64,000 nucleotides of DNA from Amborella trichopoda. Taxonomy: Eukaryota; Streptophyta; Magnoliopsida; Amborellales; Amborellaceae. The notes below the pieces were generated by a model. The model searched no databases and was not told where the DNA came from. It saw nothing but the letters and a program-made list of their open reading frames with translations. This document shows positions 54,420-64,000 of this stretch, in pieces. Location of the stretch: assembly GCF_000471905.2 (NCBI RefSeq), contig NW_006499799.1:5600979-5664978 (forward strand). Reading direction: 5' to 3'. Made by a program: the position numbers and the translations under genes. Every line of letters begins with the position of its first letter. The stretch's first letter is position 1.

Positions 54420-54545
54420 TTTTTTTTCTAACTTTATAGACCGGCTGGGACTTGCCCGGTTAGAACGGTTAACCGGCTGGTTTACTGGTTACTTGGATCC
54501 GACCCTTAACCGATTTTCGATACCGGTTCGATTTTTTGAACACTG
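54420..54545. mobile_element. End of a CAGTGTTC hAT-like element
   Basis: The right end is TCGATTTTTTGAACACTG with GGTTAACCGGCTGG sub-terminal DNA. The partner end was not found nearby. Confidence 0.3.
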
Positions 54546-54834
54546 GTCACAAGCGATTGCTTTTGGGAATTTGAGTTCTGGAGGCAAGAAAAACTAAAAA
54601 AAAAAATAGAGTATATTGAAAGTTTGAGTTCTGGTGGAAAAAGAAACTAAAAAAATTAACTTGGAGTCTTAATACCCAACAAAAAAACTAGAAACCTGAG
54701 ACTAGATCTTGGATGGGCCTTATGATGTTGGTTACTCGATCCAAATTTATTTATTAAAAGCTTCAATAAAGAATGTGGGTTTTGTTAAATTATGATTTTG
54801 AAAAATGAGCCTCAAACGATATCTTCCTCCAAAT

Positions 54835-54942
54835 TGATGTCCTGGACCAGCTTAGTTCTATGCAAAACTGCAAAGAAACTTTAGAAACTTTGTGATGTCC
54901 TGGACCAGCTTAGTTCTATGCAAAACTGCAAAGAAACTTTAG
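54835..54942. repeat. Near-perfect 58-bp tandem duplication
   Basis: TGATGTCCTGGACCAGCTTA and following bases occur at 54835 and again at 54893, identical through TTTAG at about 54942. A recent local duplication. No coding content. Confidence 0.85.
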
Positions 54943-57284
54943 GAACCATAAGAAAGGCCTGACACCCAGACTTTGGGACCGGATTTGATGAAAGTACAAG
55001 TCTTTTCCTCCTTTTACCTTCGAGATTTGTAGATTTAAAATTTATATAATTCCGGGGAAGAGTTGTACTTAGGAATTTACATCCGGAGCTTTTGAAGCTG
55101 AAAGGGATTTTCTTCTTCTAAGGTTAGGGTTTGAGACTTGCTACGGCTAAGGTCGTAGTTCAAGGGTTGAAAGTCTAAATCTAAGGTTTAGTCTTGAAAC
55201 AACTAGGGATAGTTTTTTTCCTTGTTTTTTTTTTGTTTGTGAAAACAGTCATGAAAAGATGACAACTTTGATTGGTCCGATGTTGCAAACATCAGACCAT
55301 GTTTAAACAAAAAAAATGTTAGTTCGACATTTGAAGCATGGGATCGTCTACATAATACGGAGTGTCCAATATTTCTGACATTGAACAACCCAACGTTACG
55401 GCAGTATGATGTTTCAAATATAGGGTTGGTCCAGAACCAACCTCTAACACCTGGACAACCTTAAAAGGGAAATTATAGATACCCCAATGACAATACTTTC
55501 TAGATATGCTACCCTTAATACTTATGATACCATATCACTAACCTCAATACTCTTTATTTTTTCATCCACGACCATATAATTAATAATGTGACTTTTTAGG
55601 GTGAAAATACCCCCGTGTATTTAAGATAGTTTCTCTCTCTAAAAACTTGAAAGAGAGAAGCTATCTTAAAGTTTTTAGAGTGAGAAATTATCTCAAATTT
55701 CAAATTTTAGAAAGATAAATTACCTCAAATTTCAAATTTCTAGTGGGAGGGGCTCCCTCTGTCCCTCCTCTCTCCTCAAATTCTAATAGAACTTCTAATT
55801 CTACAACTACGCCTCATTCAACTTGAAATCTACTTAAATAAAACAATAAGATAGATTTTGACTGTGGTGTGCGATCAATGGTCCATTAGTAGTTTCTCCA
55901 TGACAAATTTCGATCTACCATCGATTTAATTTTGTAGTGAAATCAAAGATGTGTCTCTCTTTTCATTTATTTGAAGAAATCAAAGAGGGCCACCTCTTGA
56001 TTTTTGGAAAGAAATCAATGAGGTTCTTCTCTTTATATGTTCAGGAATTTCAAGTGAAATTTTTAAGAGAGGGTTCTAAGAGTTTCACTTTTTTGGTAGA
56101 ATTAGGATATTTAGATAGTTGAGCTTTTGGCTCTTAGAAGCGTCTTTTAATCCACATAGGGTATTTATTCAACTACTCTAGATTTTACACGTTCAGAATT
56201 GAGAAGGTGACTATAAAATATGAGCACATATGGTGCCCTATGTGAGAGAATACTGTAGATTTATTCCTTCAGGAGAAAGAGCTACACAAAAGAATTTTTT
56301 TGTTTGAAATTGTGGGACCACCCATTAATCACTGTTGATATTTTTAAAAAGAAAGGAAAAAGAAATCCTAATGAGACGGAAATAAGATGACGTAACAAAA
56401 ATTAGAGAATTTTGTTGCAAATAAGTAAGAAATAGTCTTGGAAAATTTTCTAAAATATTTGTTATGCTTTCCGGTGTTTAAAAAACCCCTAGATAGAAAT
56501 CTTGTTTATGTTATTGTCTGACTTTTAAAAGTTTCTTGGGTCTTAGTAAAACAGTTCATCAAGTTTTGTGCCAAATATTAAATTAAGCGATTAATTCAAT
56601 AATGAATTCAAACATGATAAAAAGAAAATAGAATGTTCATTTCTTGAAATATTACAATCATAAGAGCCCAAATCAAATCTATGTCATTTTTCCAGCCAAA
56701 CTCAAAACTGATTCAATATCATGTATTCATTTACCAACTACTAATCCAAATCCTTAAAGATATCAAGAATGAAGTTTAATCCGTTAATTCGCATAATAAA
56801 ATTCATCTAATAAAAAAATTACAATACTTTGAATGATACAAACTTTCATTCCCCTTTCACTATGAGCATTAGGGTTCTTTCGTTGCCGCAAAATAGAGAT
56901 TAAGAAACATAACATGCAAAGGACAAAAATTAAAAAATTATCAGCTACTAGAACAACTATTTGCAACACAAGAGTGTTGGTGGAAAAGGCGAAATTCGAG
57001 GACAAGCAAAATCATGAACTCGAGGATGCCAAAAGAATCTCCGATAAAATTTATATCTCTTGCTGCCGCTATCATATAAAACAACCTCGGTGCTTGCGTT
57101 CATGGCTCAAACAATGAACAAAGGTTGTTGATGATACAGAAGTACGCAAAATCTCTCTATCTTCAACTCGCCTTTCGAAATTCTAGATCTTTTCTCAAGG
57201 TGCAGATCAATCAATTTCTCCTACTTCCTCTCTTCCTCCCTCAGATTCCATATTTCCAAATGCTACAATCCGGAATCAAGAACT
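54943..57284. other. AT-rich intergenic DNA
   Basis: No gene is recognised. A stable hairpin lies at 55623-55667: arms AAGATAGTTTCTCTCT and AGAGAGAAGCTATCTT, 13-base loop. It is followed by AAATTATCTCAAATTTCAAATTT direct repeats. Open frames here are short and lack domains. Confidence 0.4.
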
Positions 57285-57993
57285 AGGCACACCTCCGTTC
57301 GATCAATTTGCGAAAGCATGTGTCACATGAGTTACAAGGAAATGGAATTTGTACCCATTTTTCAGATATCATGTCCAAAGCGAACATGTCAAACTTGATG
57401 AATTTTTCTAATACGTAGTATACTCTGCCAACACAAAATTGAACCCTCGTATGTGAGTTGGAATGGATAAACAACACTATTCCAAAGTCTAGTTGCAGAA
57501 TTGAATATGGAATACCCAGAGTGCTCCAAATCTGAGATTTGCACCAATATTCTAAAATTCTGGATTATGGGATTGAAGAAAAATGCTTTAATACTTTGAT
57601 AGGAACAAACTTTCGGACTGCTACATGCTATTTTAGTTGAAGGGTTGTAGACTACCATGGTTGCATGGTTTGGATAGGCCTTATAGAGCACAATGCCATT
57701 ACTGCAGATTGGATGCTCCAACAAACGCTCTCCAACCGGTGGCTTAACCAGTCGGAGTCTCCGGGTTTGACATATGTGAGGCTCGAGATGGAAAGAAAGA
57801 ACCAACCTGAGTATATGGAGAGCAATGCGGCACAATTTGAAGAAGGTGAAGGTGCTAAGAGAAAATGGACTTCAGCAAAGTAGGGAGAGAACACAAGCTT
57901 ATTCAACAATCTCGACACGCACTTAGCTGTGCAAGCAGATTATGTCAGGAGGGCTGCAAGAATCGAAACCATGACATCATATGTGGATGTCAT
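57285..57993 (-). pseudogene. F-box protein pseudogene with F-box-associated domain
   Basis: From ATG 57993 on the minus strand the frame begins with an F-box-like helix (YDVMVSILAALL, stop, SAC..KCVSRLLNKLVFSPYF), as in SCF ubiquitin-ligase adaptors that bind SKP1. A frameshift leads to 57835-57389: VVYNPSTKIACSSPK, YSIFNSATRLWNSV and an EGSILCWQSI strand, typical of F-box-associated domains. A second shift gives FDMFALDMISEKWVQIPFPC (57477 on). The first residues of the F-box are degenerate and there is one TAA in the F-box. The gene is dead. The target-binding family is not identified. Confidence 0.7.
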
Positions 57994-58607
57994 CAAAAGA
58001 GAGAGGGGCTCCATCATGTTCTTCTTCTTCGTGGGGAGGAAACAAAAGCGTGATCCCAAATGTTTGCAGTTGTTCGTTTGAGAAAGCCATTCTCTCTCTT
58101 GATTCTCACTATGGATTTTCTCGCAATTAATTTAGGCAAATTCGGATTTGAGTTATACGAATGGGGAATATGCTTGAACTTTTAGAGTGAACTTTATCTT
58201 ATCTCTTACAAGAATTTAAACCAATAAGTAAATTTGTTATAAGAGATGGAAACTCGAGAACTTCAGAATAACGGGAAGGAATTTGTTTTTTGAAATAAAA
58301 ACGGAGGAATTTGAGAGAGTCAGAGAGAAACTCAAAAAGTTATGATTTGGGTTAAGAGAGAGATTCAAGAGAGAAACTCAAGAATTTAAGGAATGTGTTC
58401 TAGAGAAAGAGAGAAACTAGTATGTTATGGGAGAGAGAATTTGTCGAGGGAAGCAATCTTTGCTAACGTGTGTATATTGGCGAAATGGAATTTGAGTTAT
58501 ACGAAGAGGGCTTTGGGTTGAAATCGGAAACAAAGTTATCTATTTGTTTTTAATCAAAACCTCTTATCTTCTATTTTTAACCTTTTCATCCCATTTTTTT
58601 CAATCAG
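57994..58607. other. Intergenic, with GA-rich repeats like the HAK 3' flank
   Basis: AGAGAGAAACTCAAAAA, TTTGAGTTATACGAA (twice, 58149 and 58489) and AGAGAGATTCAAGAG repeats resemble the DNA at 8880-8945 and 61440-61505. This suggests another old copy of the HAK flank next to copy 2. Confidence 0.45.
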
Positions 58608-59112
58608 AACCTCTTATGGTTAGTATTATTTTATCTTATCATAAAAATTTAAACCAACGAATGTAGGGGATGTTGGGGAGAGAGGATGTTAGAGAGAAGG
58701 GATTTTGATGGTTTTTCATTTCTTGTAATGAGAGAGGATATTTGGTAATAATTTTTAATGAGAGAGAGAGAGAGAGAAATCATCAAGAGCATGTAGGAGT
58801 CCTCGTCCAGATTTAAGAGATGATCAAGGGTATGTAGCAGTCCTAATGTAAATATATATAAGCAGAGGCCTCCTCCTTCCTAATGTGAGTGTATATAGAC
58901 AAGTTGGGATTCTTGATCGTTTTAAAATCAAACCTTGGGAGTTTGTACCTAGAGAGGGACGAAATTTTCAAGAACTTATAATAAGGAATAACATAAAGGG
59001 TATTAAAAGAGGAAGAGAGGACTTGAGAGAAGTTTGAGGACCAAGCTTTTGTCTCTTACTTTCTCTCTTTTAATTTCTCTCTCAACCAGCAGCAACAATA
59101 AGATTGATACGG
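58608..59112 (+). promoter_or_regulatory. Upstream region of HAK copy 2
   Basis: Collinear with 5148-5446 plus 6479-6606, without the LINE insert. TATATA lies at 58892-58897. A (GA)n run near 58763-58780 is absent from copy 1. The codon equivalent to the copy 1 start ATG is ACG here. Confidence 0.4.
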
Positions 59113-61199
59113 AGTCATACTCAGAAGACTTGGACATGGAAGCAGGAGGAGAAGGCAAGGACATAGAGTTGAGCATCGCAAGTTATTATAAACCTCATCC
59201 AAGAAAACCCAAAAGAGTGTCAGTCCTTGCAAACCGAGCGCTTGACGTATCAATCACGTGGGGTCACATATGAACATATTGGAACTTCTCATCTTTATAT
59301 TTTCTCCTATGCTTCTCTATCAAACCTTAGAGAGAAGGACATCTTGGGTGTCCTGAACCTTAACCATGATTGGTTTTCTCAAATACGTCTTCATCGTTCT
59401 TCATGCTGACGACCATGGAGAAAGAGGAACATTTGCTCTGTATTCCCTGTTGAACCAGCACATTAACTTCAAGAATAGGATCAATGGCGACCAAACCAAG
59501 AGGCTTGATTTTGATGACTCGAATTTGAAGAATTACAGTGGAGGATCCTTGCAGTCCAAGGCCAACAAGTTGTTGGAGAAGAGCTCAATGGCTCTATCCT
59601 TTCTCACATTCATTGTTTTGCTTGGTACCTGCATGGTGATCGGTGATGGAGCGCTGACGCTCGCCATTTATGTGCTCTCTGTTGTGCAAGGCATGCAATC
59701 AAGGTCTCGAAAGATTAACACAAATCATGTGGTCCTCTCTGTGACCATCTCTCTTATGGTCTTTTTATTCCAAAGGTTTGGGACAAGCAAAGTTAGCTTC
59801 TCCTTCTCACCCATCATGCTTTTGTGGTTTGGATCAACCGTTGCGATTAGTGTTTACAATATATTCACATCCTGTCTTAAGGTATTCAAGGCTTTGTTTC
59901 CATACTACATTTACTATTACTTTGCTAGAAATGGGAGATGCTTGGGGCAATTGTCTTGTGTATAAGAGGTGTTGAGGCTATGTTTGCTGATATGGGTCAC
60001 TTCAACATGCGAGGAATTCAAATTGCCATCTTTTGCCTTGTGTATCCTTGCATCCTCCTAACTTACGGTGGAGATGCAGCGTATCTAATAAAGAACCTAG
60101 AGAACATAAGCAACACCTTCTACAGCTCTGTGCCGAGCCCTGTGTTTTTTACCCATCTTTGTCATAGCCACGCTGGCGGTCATAGTGACGAGCCAGGCCC
60201 TAATATCAGCTAGATTCTCTATCCTAAGGTAATCCATGGCTTTGCGATGCTTCCCTCGAGTTAACATGTTCCACACTTCTTCGAAGTACGAGGGGCAGGT
60301 CTATTCCCTTGAGGTGAACTACTGCCTCATGCTCATCAGAATCCTCATCATTGTTGGATTCAAGGAAGGTGTCGAAATAGAAAATGCATATGGGGTCATC
60401 GTGATTTGGGTCTTGCTCATCAACACATGCTTGATAACAGTGGTGATGTTGGTCATATGGAATGCCAACATCATGCTCATAAGCATATTCTTCTAGGTCT
60501 TCATCTCCATTAAGGATTTACATGACCTCTCTTCTCAACATGGTGTTGCAGGGTGGTTTCTTTTTCTCGTGTCAGCATTTTTCTTCATATTAATGTTGTC
60601 GTGGACCTATGGGAGGAGAAAGAAACATGAGTACGAGGCTGAGCACAAGTTGGGCTTGTTCAATCTCCAACAACTTGCCTCCAATCCTGATGTCTCTCGT
60701 GTTCCTTGTGTGTTTTTCTTTTACACGGATCTCATTAATGGTATCCCACCCATAATTTGATACTACATTCAAAATATCGGTTCCTTGCACCAAATCATGG
60801 TAGTAGTCACGGTCCAAACTCTCCCTATACCTATAGTTTTACCTGAGGAGCGCTTCCTCATGGGAAAGTTAGGACCAAAAAGGGTCTATTGGTGCCTGGT
60901 GCAATAAGGATATATGGAATATCGTAGCATGGAGGGTGATGAGTAAGTGGCAATAGGTCTTGAGAAGCTGAAGGAAGTAGCAGAGAGCAATGAGGAGTTG
61001 GATTTGTTTGAGACATGAAAAGATAGAGGAGTGGCCTTTGTGATGGTGGATAGTTTTGAGAATAAGAGAGAAGGGTGGTTTGTTTCTGTGGCTTGTGATT
61101 GATGGGATTTATCGATTCCTTTAGAAGAATTTCAGGTCGACAGTCGCCACTTTGAGTATCGAAGATGTTGCAAAAGTTGGGATGCAATATGAGATATAA
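59110..61199 (+). pseudogene. HAK/KUP potassium transporter pseudogene, copy 2
   Basis: Same gene as copy 1. The start codon equivalent is ACG. After the N-terminal EGKDIELSIASYYKPHPRKPK the frame breaks; the filter-like motif area reads GVTYEHIGTSHLY. The longest part (59366-59965) has KYVFIVLHADDHG, GTFALYSLLNQHINFKNR, TFIVLLGTCMVIGDGALT, ISLMVFLFQRFGTSKVSFSF and MLLWFGSTVAISVYN. Further pieces carry [52 protein letters not shown] and [16 protein letters not shown]. The end is VGMQYEI with a stop at 61197-61199. At least four frameshifts. Parts are better preserved than in copy 1, for example the TYGGDAAYL region. Coding runs without introns. Confidence 0.85.
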
Positions 61200-61509
61200 G
61201 AAGGTGTAACTTAGTTTCCTTGCCTTCTACCTTTGCTGTCCACTTGAAGCATAAGCCTAAAGTATTGCTCCTTTCCCAAGCTTGGGTTATTCTTCATCTT
61301 TTTTTTCTTTTTGCTTTTTTTTTTTTAGTGTTTCTTGTAGTAAAATGGAGCTTCGTTAATTGTAGTTTTTCCTCTTGGAAAAAATTTAAACCAACGGAGG
61401 GAAGTTGTTTCTAGAGAGAAAAGCATGATAAGTTTTGGGAATGTGTTTTCAAAGAGACTCAGAGATAAACTCAAAAACTTAGGGATTGTGCTTAGAGAGG
61501 GAGAGTTAT
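61200..61509 (+). other. 3' flank of HAK copy 2 and empty insertion site of element A
   Basis: Collinear with 8661-8945. GTTAT at 61505-61509 continues directly into GTCTATTTCTTGG, the sequence that in copy 1 lies beyond element A. Confidence 0.75.
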
Positions 61510-63830
61510 GTCTATTTCTTGGCTATCTACTTATTGTCAAACGAAAAATGAGCATTTAAAGATTCTTTAAATGCATCTATTTAGCATCTATTTGGGATGT
61601 AGAAAAAACCATTAATTCTATCAAAGGAAAATGGTTTGAAAGGGCTGTAGCACTAAGAAAATAAGTAGAAAAACATGATAGGGAAACGTGAAATCACTAG
61701 ATCTTATCTCTGTCATTACAAGAATGAAAACCATTGAATCTTCTCTCTCATTACAAGAAACAAAAAGGCCCAAATCTTCTCTCTCTACACTAGTGTAGGA
61801 TTGCATGATCCGGCCAAAGAACCCGATCATGGGCCGGGTCCAGGTAACTTAGAATTGGCTCGAGTTGGCTAGGTACCGGCTGGGTAAAAGATTGTTCAAA
61901 AAATAAAAATATAAAAACATTAAAAATATAAAAAATTTTGTTCAAAGTAAATATAAACAAAACACATCTAAATGAGGTTTAAAAAGTACTCGATTTTAAA
62001 AAAATCATTTTGTAACCAAGGGTATTATAGAAATAATCTAAAAAATAAGGGAAAATACAAATAGAAGTATTTTGGCCATAATACTTAACAATATTTCCCC
62101 AAATGATAGAAAACATATAAAACACATTTAAAATAAAGTTTTTATTTTTTGGATTTTTAAAGAATTTTTTCAAACTTGGGGACTTGAACTTCAAAATCGG
62201 GATCTCTTGTTCGATCCTACTAATTTTCCTAACACTAAGTGAGTGTTATGGGCGATGTTTTATTATTATTAATTCTTTTTATTTTATTTTATTTTGAGAT
62301 AATTCCATGGGGAAGACAGGTCCCAACCCATTTTTTCCAAATAGTATAAGAGCTAGTTTAAAAAGGTATTAGTGGGGTAGTGTCAGTGAAAATGGAAACT
62401 ACAACGTGGTGATAAGGGTGTGGGGGTGCTACCACCACAACCCCAACCCCCAACCCCTTTCCCGAATGAAGGGTACTTTCATAATGTGTTTGTTGAGGGG
62501 AGAGAGAGAGAGAGGTTGTCCTTCATAATGTACATACTAGAAAGAGAGAAAGAAGGTCTTAACATATTGTGCGCGCTAGATGAGATGAGAAAGAGAGATG
62601 GATCGTGAGTACTTTCATAATGTGAATGATAAGAGAGAGACAAAGAGAGAGAGAGAGAGAGAAAGAAAAAAAGAAGCCAAGGTCCTTTCATAATGCGCAT
62701 GCTAGAAGAGAGACAGAGAGAGAGAGAGAGAGGGAGTTGTGGGTATTCTCATAAGGTCATAAGGTTCATGTTGGACGAGAGAAAGAAGAAGAAGCATCGA
62801 TCCTTCCTATGGCTTCCATTCGAGTTTTACCTAGACCCTCTTCATATCATACCCAAATCATGCCCTCTTCTAGAGTAATTCGTGTAGCCCCCAAACCCTT
62901 CAGATTGGAAATAAGTTGGCTGGAGGAACAAGAGGTGATAGAACTGATTCGGTCTTCTTGGAAAAATACCATAACTTGTGGTTTTATTGATTTTAAATTG
63001 CACAAAAAATTGCTTAACATTATGCATAAGCTGAGAAATTGGAAGAAGCTGAATAGGTACCTAGTGAAATATAAGACTGAGGAGGTCTTACAAGATATAG
63101 AATCATGGATTTAACTATCCAACATGAGGGCTTATCATTTGAAGATATTGTGATTGAGAAGAAATCCAAGCTTAAATCTATTTAGGAGTTGCGTAGGCAG
63201 GAAGAGATTTATTCGAAACAGAGATCTAGATCTAAATGGTTAAAAGACAGAGACTTAAATACTAAATACTTTCATGCTATAACTAGTACTCGTAAAAGGT
63301 AAAATGAAATATCAGGTATCACCATCTCATGTGTAGATTCTGATGATAGTCATGCTACGGCTAATGCTGTAGGTGAGCACATTAAAAAGCTTTCACGATT
63401 GAAGCCAGATTTATCCCAAGATTGGATCGGGTCCCATTCAAATTCCTTACTCCGGAACTTAGAAGTCAGTTGGAGGTAGACATGTCTATAAAGAGCTGAA
63501 AGTGGCTACGTTTGCTTTAGTTGATGACAAGGCTTTTGGACCTGATGGATTTCCCATGATTTTCTTTCAAAAATTTTGGGATCTAACAAAAAGGGAGTTT
63601 TTAAAAATGGTGAAAGTTTTTCTATGGATCCAGACTAGACCTGAGACTTGATGGGTAGACCCGATCTGGGTTCAAGAAAGGGTCCAAAACTTGGAGCCGA
63701 CAGGTCGAGTTCGGGTCCAGGTCCAAATCTTGGACCTAAACAACGCTATTCATGTTTGGGTTCAATCAGGTCTCGGTCTGGTAATATTTTTTTGATCCTA
63801 ATATTTGAAACATATTTCCATATAGTTAAA
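61510..63830. repeat. Segmental duplication, flank copy 2
   Basis: Matches 47377-49875 in order. It contains the small hAT-like element (61888-62236), a LINE tail (62289-62340), a GA minisatellite (62465-62760, with (GA)n near 62706-62734) and a LINE fragment. Confidence 0.8.
62930..63650 (+). pseudogene. LINE (L1-type) ORF2 fragment, copy 2
   Basis: Plus strand. QEVIELIRSSWKNT, HKKLLNIMHKLRNWKK, then SRSKWLKDRDLNTKYFHAIT and, after a frameshift, ALVDDKAFGPDGFPMIFFQ with FWDLTKREFLKMVKVF. The last part is the start of the reverse transcriptase domain (usual DKAPGPDGF). It stops near 63630, where hAT-like or simple repetitive DNA begins. It is longer than copy 1. Confidence 0.75.
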
Positions 63831-63915
63831 TATATAGGTATTTTAATTTTTGGGTCAGGTTCGGGTCTAAGCCTATACAGACCCTGACCCGACCCATTAC
63901 CACCCCTAGTGATAA
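63630..63915. mobile_element. Possible hAT-like element after the LINE fragment
   Basis: The right end TACCACCCCTAGTG (complement CACTAGGGGTGGTA) and the sub-terminal GACCCTGACCCGACCC resemble the element at 51940-52262. The left end is not resolved. The remaining bases to 64000 show no feature. Confidence 0.35.
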
Positions 63916-64000
63916 AGTATCACAGCTCATTAGATCCAAGAAGAATATTGTAGGAAAACAATAAATGTGAGAAAATGAGTATAAGAGTTTGTCTATTTTT

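Overview
This window looks like nuclear DNA of a flowering plant. The evidence is a U2 snRNA-like sequence, decayed HAK/KUP potassium-transporter copies, an F-box pseudogene, Ty3/gypsy LTR retrotransposons of the chromovirus (Del/Tekay-like) and Tat-like kinds, L1-type LINE fragments, tRNA-derived SINE-like sequences and many small foldback or hAT-like elements. No intact host protein-coding gene is visible. I cannot name the species from the sequence.

Layout. 1-5150 is AT-rich and filled with small transposable elements, including a foldback element of about 1.64 kb (720-2362) with 12 copies of a small hairpin motif. 5150-8945 is HAK transporter pseudogene copy 1, with a LINE fragment inserted in its leader. 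8946-47371 is one nested retrotransposon complex. The outermost element A is a minus-strand chromovirus with LTRs of about 3.1-3.2 kb, gag-PR-RT-RH at the right and integrase plus chromodomain at the left. Element B (13528-41051) interrupts A between RNase H and integrase. B is a Tat-like, pol-deficient element with LTRs of about 3.4 kb; it keeps gag and protease on the minus strand and a long plus-strand plant-mobile-domain gene (20759-24443). B's own 5' LTR is interrupted by a truncated relative, element C (31485-38187).

47377-49875 is the original right flank of HAK copy 1. 49876-58607 is intergenic and holds a CACTA-like end, a U2 snRNA-like locus, several foldback elements and an F-box pseudogene. 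58608-63830 is a second copy of the whole HAK locus plus right flank, without the retrotransposon. It therefore preserves the empty insertion site of element A (GTTAT at 61505-61509), and the duplication predates the insertion.

Reading the layers together: an apparently intronless HAK sequence was duplicated with its flanks. Copy 1 then received A, B entered A, and C entered B. All three are dead. A carries changes at the catalytic positions of protease, RT and integrase, and most in-frame stops in A and B are TAG where CAG is expected, the signature of cytosine-methylation decay. The most unusual items are B's antisense plant-mobile-domain gene, the leader reading frame shared by B and C, and the independent tandem arrays of short hairpins in purine-rich DNA that occur in at least four different elements here.
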